Positions 1 to 8,473 of a DNA stretch of 64,000 bases are shown one piece after another. A model generated the notes under the pieces. The model ran no database searches. It saw only the letters and a program-made list of their open reading frames with translations, and was not told the origin of the DNA. Origin of the DNA: Mesorhizobium sp. (GTDB lineage: Bacteria > Pseudomonadota > Alphaproteobacteria > Rhizobiales > Rhizobiaceae). A program made the position numbers and the translations under genes. Each line of letters begins with the position of its first letter. Position 1 is the stretch's first letter. The stretch is taken from NCBI GenBank assembly GCA_004020545.1, contig SAQE01000012.1, forward strand, positions 60,453-124,452, written 5' to 3'.

Positions 1-943
1 TGAGTGCGTTGCCGCGCTCGCCGCGCTCTCCAGCGCCGACGGCGAATTGCTTGCGCTCCGTCGGCTTCAGGCCCGGCTGGATATGATCGGCGCGGCCTTC
101 GGCCCGGTCGCAGGCATCAGCGTCATGGCTGCGGCCTGGCATCCAGGGCGGCAAGGCCCTGAGCTTCTATTGCCCATGCTGCTTGCCTTCTCCTGGCTGG
201 CACTGGGCGAAGCCGTGAATGGCGCATCGCGCATGCTCGTGGCCGTGCTGCGCCGCAACGCGGCACGGGCCGAGATCGATCAGTGGACGAGAGACGCTTC
301 GGATGGCAGGCGTGTGTCCACGCTGCAGTCGATCGAGCCGCGCCTGCTGCTCCACGGCGGGCTGCAGCGCCGCGCGCCCGACGGACGGGCGATCGGAACG
401 CTGGTCGCTCTGCTCTTCGAAAGGGGTCGGCCGACGATGCTCGCCGGGGCAAGCGGTTCGGGCAAGACCAGCCTGCTCAAGCAGATAGCAGGCTGGATCG
501 GCGAGGATGGTTTTGCCGCGGACGACCGCATCCTGTCCGCAAGCGAGCGGCGGGCGCTGGCGGCACTCGTCCTGCACGACGCGGTCATCCTGGAAGACAC
601 CGTCCGCGCCAACCTCTCTGCCGCCGGCGTCCCGGACGCCGCGCTCTGGCGCGCGCTCGAAGCCGTCGAGATGGACGGCCGCGTCCGCGAGGCCGGCGGG
701 CTTGACGCCTGGATCAGGCAGGACAGGTTCTCGCTGGGCGAGGTGCAGCGCATCAATCTCGCGCGCGCCTGGCTGTCGTCGCGGCCGCTCGTTCTGCTCG
801 ACGAGCCGACGGAGCATCTCGACGACGAGCAGGGCCAGCGCATTCTTGAGCGGCTGCTCGCCCACCTCGATGACCGGATCGTCGTCGTCTCCACCCATCG
901 CACGCCGCTTCGCGACGCCCGCATCATCGAGTTGCAGGCATGA
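1..943 (+). CDS. cydC: Thiol reductant ABC exporter, CydC-like subunit (C-terminal part)
   Basis: The 5' end lies outside the window. The frame is open from base 2, so the TTG at 47 is internal. The visible part has the end of a hydrophobic domain (about residues 15-75), then an ATPase domain with Walker A (GASGSGKTS), Walker B (LVLLDEP) and an H-loop (STHR). The signature region reads SLGEVQR instead of LSGGQ, so it is degenerate. The family exports cysteine or glutathione to the periplasm as a CydDC heterodimer and supports cytochrome bd assembly. CydC is inferred from the membrane-domain ending and divergent signature; another type 1 exporter half is possible. A cydD gene would be expected upstream. 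Confidence 0.6.
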   Translation, partial: ECVAALAALSSADGELLALRRLQARLDMIGAAFGPVAGISVMAAAWHPGRQGPELLLPMLLAFSWLALGEAVNGASRMLVAVLRRNAARAEIDQWTRDASDGRRVSTLQSIEPRLLLHGGLQRRAPDGRAIGTLVALLFERGRPTMLAGASGSGKTSLLKQIAGWIGEDGFAADDRILSASERRALAALVLHDAVILEDTVRANLSAAGVPDAALWRALEAVEMDGRVREAGGLDAWIRQDRFSLGEVQRINLARAWLSSRPLVLLDEPTEHLDDEQGQRILERLLAHLDDRIVVVSTHRTPLRDARIIELQA

Positions 944-998
944 ATGCCATGCCGAGCCACCGGTCTATCGAAGCTCAGATCGGTTCAACCTCGGCTCG

Positions 999-2492
999 TC
1001 ACGCGGCTGAACTGTCGTGCTCGCCAGCATTCGGATCGCCCGGCGCTGTTGCCCAGGCGAGCTCGACCAGCGTCACCGTGCGACGGCCCGCACCGTCGAC
1101 CTGGCAGACGATGAGGCCTTGCTCCTCGATATAGTCGAGCAGCCTGCGCGCGCGGCGCAGCGAATGCGAGCCATAGGCGCGGGCGATCGCAGCGTCGCTC
1201 GGGCAGGGCCAGCCTTCCTTTGCCGCCCTCGCGATCATCATGAACACGCCCTGCATGTCCTCGGGCAGAAGCGAAGCGCGCACCGAAACGTCCCGCCACG
1301 CATCGTCCTCGGCCATGTCTGAGCCGACGCCGGCGCGGGCGCGCGTCAGCATGCGGCGGAATTCCGAAAGGTCGGGCACGACCGAGGCGAGCCCCTCGAT
1401 CCGGCAGCGGACGACGAACTCCTGGTAGAGCACGCCGATCACGCGGAACCCCGCATCGGGTTCGGCCAGGATGGCACGCAGGATGCGGTCCATCCGCTCG
1501 CGCCGCTCGGCGAGGTCCTCGGCGCTGGGCTGCGGCTCGGCCGGCTCGGGCCGGATATCCAACGGTGCCGCCTTCGCCGCCATCAATTGATCGAGCAGGT
1601 CGGGCGAAGGCCGGCGCTGCGGCCGGACAGTTTCTGGCGCCGGCGCGGCCAGGATGATCGAGCGAGCATCCTCCAGCGTCGCCTCCGGCAGCGGCATCAG
1701 CCGCGGCGTGCCGTTGCGTGGGCTCGTTTCGGTCGATCCGATGCGTACGCTCAGCGGACGGCGCGAAAGAGCGGGACCCAGCGCCATGAAATGCCCGCGT
1801 TCCAGGTCGCGGAACGCCTCCGCCTGCCGCCGCTCCATGCCGAGCAGGTCGGCGGCGCGCGCCATGTCGATGTCCAGGAAAGTCCGGCCCATCAGGAAGT
1901 TGGAGGCCTCGGCGGCGACGTTTTTGGCGAGCTTCGCCAGCCGTTGCGTGGCGATGATGCCGGCAAGTCCGCGCTTGCGGCCGCGGCACATCAAATTGGT
2001 CATGGCGCCAAGCGAAAGCTTGCGCGCCTCGTCGGAAACCTCGCCGGCGGCGGCCGGCGCGAAGAGCTGCGCCTCGTCCACCACGACCAGCATCGGATAC
2101 CAGTGGTCGCGCGCGACTTCGAACATGCCGCCGAGGAAGGCGGCGGCGCGCCGCATCTGGTTCTCGGCATCGAGCCCTTCGAGGTTGAGCACCGTCGAGA
2201 CGCGGTGGATGCGCGCCCGCTCGCCGGCCGCTTGTAGGCCGCGCTCGGTATGGTCCTCCGCATCGATCACCAGATGGCCGTAGCGTTCGCCGAGCGACAC
2301 GAAGTCGCCTTCCGGGTCAATGATGGTCTGCTGCACCCAGGGCGCGCTCTGCTCCAGCAGCCGGCGCAGAAGATGCGACTTGCCCGAGCCCGAATTGCCC
2401 TGCACCAGCAGGCGGGTCGCCAGCAATTCCTCAAGGTCGAGGGCCGCCGGCGCGCCCGCCGTCGTCTGCCCCATCTCGATCGCAACCGTCAT
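999..2492 (-). CDS. HerA-like / DUF87 P-loop ATPase
   Basis: A 497-residue protein with an early Walker A (GNSGSGKSHLL, about residue 32) and a Walker B (MLVVVDEAQLF), the layout of HerA/VirB4-type ATPases with an N-terminal DUF87 domain. The middle shows an arginine-rich sensor segment (CRGRKRGLAGIIATQRLAKL). The C-terminal 150 residues look like a separate helical, winged-helix-like domain. The frame stays open upstream to 2651, but that stretch overlaps a palindromic repeat, so the ATG at 2492 is preferred; it has no strong Shine-Dalgarno. No NurA nuclease gene lies nearby, so its DNA-translocating partner is unknown. It converges with the cydC-like gene. Confidence 0.75.
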   Translation of the reverse strand: MTVAIEMGQTTAGAPAALDLEELLATRLLVQGNSGSGKSHLLRRLLEQSAPWVQQTIIDPEGDFVSLGERYGHLVIDAEDHTERGLQAAGERARIHRVSTVLNLEGLDAENQMRRAAAFLGGMFEVARDHWYPMLVVVDEAQLFAPAAAGEVSDEARKLSLGAMTNLMCRGRKRGLAGIIATQRLAKLAKNVAAEASNFLMGRTFLDIDMARAADLLGMERRQAEAFRDLERGHFMALGPALSRRPLSVRIGSTETSPRNGTPRLMPLPEATLEDARSIILAAPAPETVRPQRRPSPDLLDQLMAAKAAPLDIRPEPAEPQPSAEDLAERRERMDRILRAILAEPDAGFRVIGVLYQEFVVRCRIEGLASVVPDLSEFRRMLTRARAGVGSDMAEDDAWRDVSVRASLLPEDMQGVFMMIARAAKEGWPCPSDAAIARAYGSHSLRRARRLLDYIEEQGLIVCQVDGAGRRTVTLVELAWATAPGDPNAGEHDSSAA

Positions 2493-2595
2493 AATCTCGA
2501 CTCGACTGGTCTCCCTGCGCGGGAGGGGCTTAGCAACCCGAGCGCGATGCGTCGAGCGCGCGGCGTGACCGCCGGCCCGGTGTTCCACACCTAAG

Positions 2596-2700
2596 GCATG
2601 TCGCCCGAAAAGTGCGCACCGGCTTTGGGAAAACGACATGCGTAAATACAAAGACTTAAAGCGCGTCGCCTGAATCCATTTCAGCGCGACGCGCCTTAAG
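2596..2700. repeat. RIME-like mosaic element, copy A
   Basis: Two adjacent palindromes make up the element. The first runs 2596-2641 with outer arms GCATGTCG and CGACATGC. The second runs about 2656-2699 with arms around GCGCGTCGC and GCGACGCGC. A short A-rich spacer joins them. Nearly the same arrangement in reverse complement lies at 57543-57645. The structure matches the Rhizobium-specific intergenic mosaic elements described in rhizobia; assignment to that family is inferred from form. Confidence 0.75.
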
Positions 2701-2733
2701 GAAACAATGGCGGTAGCTTGTCGCCAATCGCTC

Positions 2734-2744
2734 TGGTCGGACCA
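2734..2744. promoter_or_regulatory. Palindrome TGGTCGGACCA (candidate GntR-type operator)
   Basis: This 11-bp perfect palindrome around a central G fits the T-GT-N3-AC-A pattern bound by FadR-subfamily GntR regulators. It lies about 70 bp before the small ORF at 2816. It resembles the pair TGGTCTGACCA at 58402 and 58476. No GntR gene is present in the window. Confidence 0.3.
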
Positions 2745-2815
2745 CCATTTCGCTGGCGCAATCCAACCATTGGCGTATCATCCTTTCAGGGAGGGTTCAT
2801 GGCAGGAGGAGGCCA

Positions 2816-3070
2816 ATGAACGTCGCTGCGGAGGTGCCCGTCATGGAACCGACGGTGCAAGATCTTGTTTTGTCCGCTCTTTCGAAATTTCGCGCCGGCG
2901 ACACCATCTCGACCCGGGCGATGCTCGACGTCATCCGCCAAGGTGATCCTGCCTGCGAGGACAGCGACGACCATCTGGTCGAATTGATCGTCATGGCCGC
3001 GGTTGGTAAGACCATGGGGGTCGTGTTCGACCACCGCTCGTCGGACGAACGGTTGCCGCGCCTGGCTTAG
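2816..3070 (+). CDS. Hypothetical protein, 84 aa
   Basis: I do not recognise this family. An ATG follows a strong AGGAGG site about 7 bases upstream. The protein is soluble, with no signal peptide or membrane segment. Residues 15-60 look helical and acidic, and the C-terminus is short and charged. A second possible start is the methionine at residue 10. It stands alone between a repeat region and a minus-strand gene. The good ribosome binding site is the main support that it is real. Confidence 0.55.
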   Translation: MNVAAEVPVMEPTVQDLVLSALSKFRAGDTISTRAMLDVIRQGDPACEDSDDHLVELIVMAAVGKTMGVVFDHRSSDERLPRLA

Positions 3071-3108
3071 GATGCCCTCCGGAGGCGATTGCCTGCTGGG
3101 GTCCCAGT

Positions 3109-3594
3109 CTAGCTTCCCAGCGGATGCGGCATATAGCCGACGAAGCCAGCGATCTTCCAGCGGCCGCCGACCTTGCGGCAGAAGTAGAGCGTCTGCCATT
3201 TGAGCCTGTCGGCGCCACCGTCCGCCTTGGCCACGGAACCATCGAATTTCTTGTGCAGCACCGCGCGGTCGCCGTCGACGTCGATGTCGCGCATGTTGGT
3301 GACACGGAACAGCGCCTCGCGCAGCGGCTCGGCGAATTTCGTCGCCGCGGTTTCCTTGGCCTGCCGTAGCCATTCGTCGCGATATACGTCCAGCCTCGGG
3401 AATTGCAGGCGCCAGGCATCGGCATTGCCAAGGAAATGCGCATGCATGCCGAAGAAGCTTTCGGCGATGAAGTCGTCCTCGACCATCGACCAATCCTGGC
3501 CGAGGAAAGCATCGATGTCGCGCCGCACCAGCATTTCCCACAGCGCGTGACGATCGGCATCGCCTTCCGGAAACGGATTCTTGTCGAAGGTCAT
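3109..3594 (-). CDS. SnoaL/NTF2-like protein
   Basis: A 161-residue protein whose length and pattern fit the NTF2-like cone fold: a helical start (LWEMLVRRDIDAFLGQDW), an acidic helix (EDDFIAESFFGM), then beta-rich segments ending in KVGGRWKIAGFVGYMP. Such proteins are small hydrolases, isomerases or ligand binders, so no reaction is assigned. It is transcribed away from the RidA-amidohydrolase pair, and the shared 204-bp intergenic region carries a large palindrome. Common control with those genes is therefore likely. Confidence 0.6.
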   Translation of the reverse strand: MTFDKNPFPEGDADRHALWEMLVRRDIDAFLGQDWSMVEDDFIAESFFGMHAHFLGNADAWRLQFPRLDVYRDEWLRQAKETAATKFAEPLREALFRVTNMRDIDVDGDRAVLHKKFDGSVAKADGGADRLKWQTLYFCRKVGGRWKIAGFVGYMPHPLGS

Positions 3595-3674
3595 TCTGGC
3601 TCTTCCCTCTTTCGTGCGTGCCGTCGGCCCTACCGGTTTCAGATCCGGCTTCGTGGCGCAAGATGCTCAGGCTT

Positions 3675-3721
3675 TTGTAATAAAGCAACATGGATTTCGA
3701 AAAAATGTTGCTTTCCAACAA
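3675..3721. promoter_or_regulatory. Extended palindrome, candidate operator of divergent genes
   Basis: Perfect 10-bp arms AAAGCAACAT (3682-3691) and ATGTTGCTTT (3705-3714) are flanked by a further matching TTGT and ACAA, all centred at 3698. The core is A/T-rich (TTTCGAAA). It lies between the divergent NTF2-like gene and ridA in an otherwise GC-rich region, as expected for a transcription factor site. The regulator is not identifiable here. Confidence 0.6.
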
Positions 3722-3798
3722 TGGCTCTAGGAGGATCACGGCGACAGGCGTAGACGGCTATAGGAACGGTCCCGCCCAGTCGACAACTGGAGGCTCAT

Positions 3799-4164
3799 TT
3801 GCCCAAACAATGCTTTGGAAAATCGCATGTCCCGCTCTCGCCCGCCGTGCGGGCCGGCGATTTCGTCTATATCTCCGGCCAGGTACCGGTGGGCAGCGAC
3901 GGGCTGGTGGTCAAGGGCGGGATCGCGGAGCACGCCGAGCAGGTGCTGCAGAACGTCAAGTCGGCGCTGGCGCTTGCCGGCTGCACCATGGACGATGTGG
4001 TGAAGACCACCGTCTGGCTCGAAGATGCTCGTGACTTCGGCACCTTCAACACCGTCTACGCAAAACATTTCCCGAAGGACCCGCCGGCACGCACCACCGT
4101 CGAATCCCGCCTGATGATCGACATCAAGATCGAGATCGAAGCGGTCGCCTATAGGCCGGTCTGA
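3799..4164 (+). CDS. RidA family protein (enamine/imine deaminase)
   Basis: A 121-residue protein with the RidA/YjgF/YER057c core: AGDFVYISGQVP near the N-terminus, a central LQNVKSALALAGCTMDDVVKT and the C-terminal PARTTVES with the conserved arginine. RidA hydrolyses reactive enamines and imines made by PLP enzymes. The start is a TTG at 3799 with GGAGG about 6 bases upstream. The amidohydrolase follows after 27 bp, so the two probably form an operon that handles a nitrogenous acyl compound. Confidence 0.85.
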   Translation: MPKQCFGKSHVPLSPAVRAGDFVYISGQVPVGSDGLVVKGGIAEHAEQVLQNVKSALALAGCTMDDVVKTTVWLEDARDFGTFNTVYAKHFPKDPPARTTVESRLMIDIKIEIEAVAYRPV

Positions 4165-4191
4165 TCGCGAATAGACAATAGGGAGGCGTCG

Positions 4192-5418
4192 ATGCAGTTC
4201 GATCTGCTGATCAAGGGCGGCCGAGTGATCGACCCGGCGTCTAACCTCGATGCGCCGCGCGACGTTGCCATCGCCGAAGGCCGCGTCGCCGCGATCGACG
4301 CCGCCATCGATGCCGAGATCGCCCGTGAGGTCGTCGACGCGAGGGACTGCATCGTCACCCCCGGCCTCGTCGACCTGCACAGCCATGTCTATTGGGGCGG
4401 AACTTCGCTCGGCGTCGACGCCGACCGGCTCGCCGCCAAGAGCGGCACCACCACCTTCATCGACGCCGGCAGTGCCGGCGCCGGGAATTTCCTGGGCTTT
4501 CGCCGCCATGTCATCGAGCGCTCGAAGGTCCGCATCCTGGCTTATGTCAACATCTCCTTCGCCGGCATATTCGGCTTCGCCAAGACCGTGTCCGTTGGCG
4601 AATGCAGCGACCTCAGGCTCTGCGAGCCACGCGAGACCGTGGCGGCGGTGCGCGAGCACGCCGACGTCGTCGTCGGCGTCAAGGTCCGCTCGGGCCGCCA
4701 CGCCAGCGGCACCAGCGGCATCGCACCGGTCGACCTCGCGCTCGAAGCCGCCGACAAGGTCGGCCTGCCGCTGATGGCGCATATCGACGAGCCGCCGCCC
4801 GGCCGCTCGGAAGTGCTGCCCAGGCTGCGCCGCGGCGACATCCTCACCCACTGCTTCCGCCCGTTTCCCAACGCGCCGGTCTTCGCTTCCGGCGCGGTGC
4901 GGCCGGACATGCGCTTGGCGCGCGAGCGCGGCGTCATCTTCGACATTGGCCACGGCATGGGCTCCTTCGACTTCGAAGTCGCCAAGGCAATGCTCGCCGA
5001 AGGCCTGGCGCCGGACGTCATCTCGAGCGACGTGCACCTCTACTGCGTCGATGGCCCCGCCTTCGACATTCTTGTCTGCATGTCGAAGCTCATGGCGCTC
5101 GGCATGCCGCTGGTCGAGGTGCTGCGTGCGGCGACTGCGCGTCCGGCCGAGGCGATTGCGCGGCCGGAGCTCGGCAGCCTCAAAGTTGGCGGCGTCGGCG
5201 ATGTCGCGGTGCTGAGGCTAAAGCCCGGTCGCTTCACCTTCGTCGACGCGGTTGGCGCGTCATTGGTCGCGGACCAACGGTTGGCCTCCAACGGCATCAC
5301 CATCGGCGGCAAATGGTGGCCGAACGATGCCGCCGATCACGATGAGACCGAGCGCTTCGAGGCGCATGCGCATCATACGCATGTGGATGTGGTGACGAGG
5401 CATTTCGGGCGCGGGTAA
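4192..5418 (+). CDS. Amidohydrolase/deacetylase family metallohydrolase
   Basis: A 408-residue TIM-barrel amidohydrolase. The N-terminus LIKGGRVIDPAS leads to the metal-binding DLHSH motif (about residue 64). The probable carboxylated lysine is in VVGVKVR, with further metal ligands in LMAHIDEPP and ILTHCF and the catalytic aspartate in VISSDVH. The sequence resembles the deacetylase-like branch that includes Atu3266, which hydrolyses acetylated 2-hydroxy acids or amino acids. The exact substrate is not predictable. It lies directly after ridA, and a palindromic repeat follows its stop. Confidence 0.8.
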   Translation: MQFDLLIKGGRVIDPASNLDAPRDVAIAEGRVAAIDAAIDAEIAREVVDARDCIVTPGLVDLHSHVYWGGTSLGVDADRLAAKSGTTTFIDAGSAGAGNFLGFRRHVIERSKVRILAYVNISFAGIFGFAKTVSVGECSDLRLCEPRETVAAVREHADVVVGVKVRSGRHASGTSGIAPVDLALEAADKVGLPLMAHIDEPPPGRSEVLPRLRRGDILTHCFRPFPNAPVFASGAVRPDMRLARERGVIFDIGHGMGSFDFEVAKAMLAEGLAPDVISSDVHLYCVDGPAFDILVCMSKLMALGMPLVEVLRAATARPAEAIARPELGSLKVGGVGDVAVLRLKPGRFTFVDAVGASLVADQRLASNGITIGGKWWPNDAADHDETERFEAHAHHTHVDVVTRHFGRG

Positions 5419-5570
5419 TCTCCCCCTCGAGGGGGAGATGTCGCCGAAGGCGACAGAGGGGGTCGCCGCGCGTGAAGCGCCAACGCCTTACTCGCGACAG
5501 ACGATGTCGGCGCTCTACGTGAGACGCCCCCCTCTGCCCTGCCGGGCATCTCCCCCTCAAGGGGGGAGAT
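5418..5570. repeat. Intergenic inverted repeat, CTCCCCCTC family
   Basis: A palindrome around CTCCCCCTCGAGGGGGAG begins at the amidohydrolase stop, and a near copy of the same palindrome ends at 5570. Between them is a complementary pair GACAGAGGGGG and CCCCCTCTG. The whole unit folds into one large hairpin between two convergent genes and could end transcription from both sides. A related style of element occurs at 36396-36560. Confidence 0.7.
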
Positions 5571-5577
5571 CGCGACG

Positions 5578-7368
5578 TCACCGTCGCGAATTGCTCGGCT
5601 CGCCGTAAACCGGCGTGGCGATCCCCTCCATGCGCGCCTTGAGCTGCAGCGCTACGAATTTCGAGTAGAAGCGCGACAGCGCGAGATTGCCGCCATGGAA
5701 CCACAGTGCTTCCTGCGCCGTCGGCTTCCACATGTTGCGCAATTCGCCCTGCCACGGGCCGGGATCGCCCTTGACGCCGGAGCCGAGACCCCAGCATGGC
5801 CCGACCTTGTCGGCGACCTCGCGCGAGACGATCCCCGCAACCGTCTCGTTCATCGACTGGTAGCCGGTGCAGCAGACGATCGCATCGACCGCAAGCTCGC
5901 TGCCGTCCTCGAACAGGATGCCGTTCGGCGTCAGCGACTTGATGCCGACGCCGCTCTTCACCGCGATCTCGCCGTTCAGGATCAACTCGCAGGCGCCGAC
6001 GTCAATGTAGAAACCCGATCCGGTGCGGTAGGCCTTCATCAAAAGCCCCGTCTCGTCGTCGCCGAAGTCGATGGCGAAGCCGCTGTCGCTGAGGCGCTTG
6101 TAGAAATCCGCGTCGCGCTCGCGGATTACGTCGTAGAGCGCCCGCTGGCCTTTCGGTACCAGCGCGAACGGCGTCGAGGCGACGATCATGTCCGCCTTGT
6201 CGGTGGTGATGCCGCGCGCCAGCGCTTTCTCCGAAAAGATTTCGAAGCCGACCTCCATCAGTGTGTCGGACTTCACCACCGTCGTCGGCGAGCGCTGGAC
6301 CATGGTGACCTTGGCGCCGGCCTCCCAGAGATCGACGCTGACGTCGTGGCCCGAACTTGCCGCGCCGATGACCGCGACGCGTTTGCCGCGGAACTTCTCG
6401 CCGGTTGAATATTGGCTGGAATGCAGGAGCTCGCCCTTGAAGCTGCCGGCGTCCGGCAGTTCGATCTGCCGCGGCGGCCCATAGGCGCCGGTGGCGAAGA
6501 CGATGTGCTTCGGCTTCAGCGTGATGCGCTGGCCGACACGGTCGACCACCACCGTCCAGACCCTTTCCGCCTCGTCATAAGCGGCGCTGATGCATTTGGT
6601 GGCGACCCAGTAGTTCAGCTCCATGACGCGAGCATACATTTCCAGCCAGTCACCCATCTTGTCTTTGGGCGTGAAGACCGGCCAGTTCTCCGGGAACGGA
6701 ATGTAAGGCAGATGGTCGTACCAGACCGGATCATGCAGCACGAGCGAGCGATAGCGGTTGCGCCAGGAATCGCCGGCGCGCGCGTTCTTCTCGATGATCA
6801 GCGTGGGAACGCCGAGCTGCCGCAGCCGGGCGCCGAGCATGATGCCGCCCTGGCCGCCGCCGATCACCAGACAATAGGGCTGCTCGTGCACGCCGAGGTC
6901 GCGCGCCTCACGCGCTCTTTTCTCCGCCCAGGTCTCACGCCTGGGATCGGCCTTGTGGCGGATGCCGAGCGGCCGGGCCGGACCTTTCTGCTCCTCGAAC
7001 CCCTTGAGCTCGCTCATCGCCGTGAACAGCGTCCGGCAGCGGCCGTCCTTGAGCCGCAGGATGCCCTCGCCCCGCGCCACAACCGTCTCGAATGTGAACC
7101 AGGCCTCGATCGTGCCTTCGTCCGAGCTCGCCTCGCCCGACAGGCGCCAGAGAGACGGTTTCGCCGATGACAGCGTCGCCTTCAGCATCTCGCGGATCGC
7201 CGCCTGGCCCTCCATGGTCTTGATGTTCCATGTGAAGGTCAGCAGATCGCGCCAGTAGCCATCGTCCACGAAAAGGTTGGTCGCCGCCTCGATGTCGCCG
7301 GCCTCGAGCGCCCGGCCGAAGGAGCCGAGCCACGTGGCCGCCTGCTGCGATGGTGCGATGTCGAGCAT
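5578..7368 (-). CDS. Flavin-containing monooxygenase with N-terminal NTF2-like domain
   Basis: A 596-residue protein. Residues 1-130 look like an NTF2/SnoaL-like domain. From about residue 165 it has an FAD Rossmann motif (VIGGGQGGIMLG), then the FMO/Baeyer-Villiger fingerprint FKGELLHSSQY and a second nucleotide site for NADPH (VIGAASSGHDVS). The class uses NADPH and oxygen to oxidise nitrogen, sulfur or ketone substrates, or to make 4-hydroxyacetophenone-type esters. The N-terminal extension is unusual for plain FMOs but recurs in a bacterial subgroup. The gene is alone on its strand, with the repeat at its 3' end. Confidence 0.82.
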   Translation of the reverse strand: MLDIAPSQQAATWLGSFGRALEAGDIEAATNLFVDDGYWRDLLTFTWNIKTMEGQAAIREMLKATLSSAKPSLWRLSGEASSDEGTIEAWFTFETVVARGEGILRLKDGRCRTLFTAMSELKGFEEQKGPARPLGIRHKADPRRETWAEKRAREARDLGVHEQPYCLVIGGGQGGIMLGARLRQLGVPTLIIEKNARAGDSWRNRYRSLVLHDPVWYDHLPYIPFPENWPVFTPKDKMGDWLEMYARVMELNYWVATKCISAAYDEAERVWTVVVDRVGQRITLKPKHIVFATGAYGPPRQIELPDAGSFKGELLHSSQYSTGEKFRGKRVAVIGAASSGHDVSVDLWEAGAKVTMVQRSPTTVVKSDTLMEVGFEIFSEKALARGITTDKADMIVASTPFALVPKGQRALYDVIRERDADFYKRLSDSGFAIDFGDDETGLLMKAYRTGSGFYIDVGACELILNGEIAVKSGVGIKSLTPNGILFEDGSELAVDAIVCCTGYQSMNETVAGIVSREVADKVGPCWGLGSGVKGDPGPWQGELRNMWKPTAQEALWFHGGNLALSRFYSKFVALQLKARMEGIATPVYGEPSNSRR

Positions 7369-7458
7369 TTTGTCCTTCCTCCGGTACGGCCTGACGCATT
7401 AACGTGGCATAACGGCCGAGATTACGGCAGGGTGCGCGGATCGCCGCCAAGTCTACGA

Positions 7459-8307
7459 TCAAGCGCTGTGGCCAACCAGCAGATGTTGACGATCAAGCGC
7501 CAGGGACAAAAGCCGCGCCACGATCTCGATTGGTGTGGAAGGAGCCAAGGGTCGTTCTTCGGGATCGAACAACAGCCCAATCGCGGCAGAAGGCGCCTGG
7601 CCTGTTGTCGCGACAGGCCAAAAATCGAAGCGCGAGGCCACAGCCGGATAAACGCCGGCACGCACGAAAGATCCCGTTGCCAACGACGACAGTGCAGCCT
7701 CGATTTCGGCTTCCTGCGGTCCTGCTCCTCCAACCCTCTCGACGGAAACCACCTTACCATCCGAGACGAGAATGACGGCAACCGGAACGCCGAACAACGC
7801 GGCAAGAGCCCGAGACGTGGTCAACACGATCGCCTTGATGTTGTCGGGAGCCGCGACTTCCCTGCCGTAGTCCTGCAGCAGCGCCACCTGTCTCCTCAGC
7901 AGGGCCGCTTCGGCCGCCCTGCGATGAGAAGTGAAGGCAACGCCGCTCACGATGAGCCCGACCACAAAAAGCAGTCCGATAGCCCAGACGTTTGCCGGGT
8001 CGTCGACGATCAGCGTGTAGCGGGGTTCCGTGAGGAAGAAATTGTAGGCGAGCGCGCCAAGTACCGCCGAACACAGAGAAGGACCCAATCCTAAGCCGAT
8101 GGCCGCCATGACGACCGGCACCACGAACACCATGGAGACATTGGGGATAGTCACCCTGCTGTCGATCCCGACAGCCAAGGCCGTCGCGACGGCGGTCATG
8201 GCAACCGAGATGAGCTAGCGCAGGGCAACCGGAAGGTCCAAGGATGACAAGTTCGAAACAGGCTCGGCATCGAGGTCCTGTCGCAGCGTCGATCTTACGT
8301 CGGTCAT
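7459..8307 (-). pseudogene. KdpD-like DUF4118 sensor protein interrupted by an amber codon
   Basis: An ATG at 8307 with a strong GCAGGAG site opens a frame that meets TAG at 8215-8217 after 30 codons, then continues in the same frame to 7459. The second part (from an internal ATG at 8199) holds a DUF4118 membrane domain (FLTEPRYTLIVDDP, as in KdpD EPRYTL) and a GAF-like region, but no histidine kinase domain. The first transmembrane helix begins right after the TAG, so the stop cuts a coherent protein of about 280 residues. ATG 8199 has no visible ribosome site. Alternatives are a sequencing error, readthrough or a short functional form. The frame is otherwise intact, so the mutation may be recent. 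Confidence 0.65.
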
Positions 8308-8473
8308 TGGTTCAGCTCCTGCAGCGCTCACCGCCTGACGAACATGTAGCAAAGCCCCATTCGTACGCAGGCGCAAGATTTTGACAAACCGTGCGAAATC
8401 GGCGCTCGACCCCTGCGTCGGATGGGGGTAGCCGCTGATTCCGGATTTTTGGACCTGGCTGGTGCTGCTCAAA

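Larger units (their letters stand above)
2493..2815. other. 323-bp intergenic region with RIME-like repeat
   Basis: No convincing gene is seen between the HerA-like gene and the small ORF at 2816. The region holds a two-palindrome repeat (2596-2700), an 11-bp palindrome TGGTCGGACCA (2734-2744), and the AGGAGG ribosome binding site of the next gene near 2804. Confidence 0.7.
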
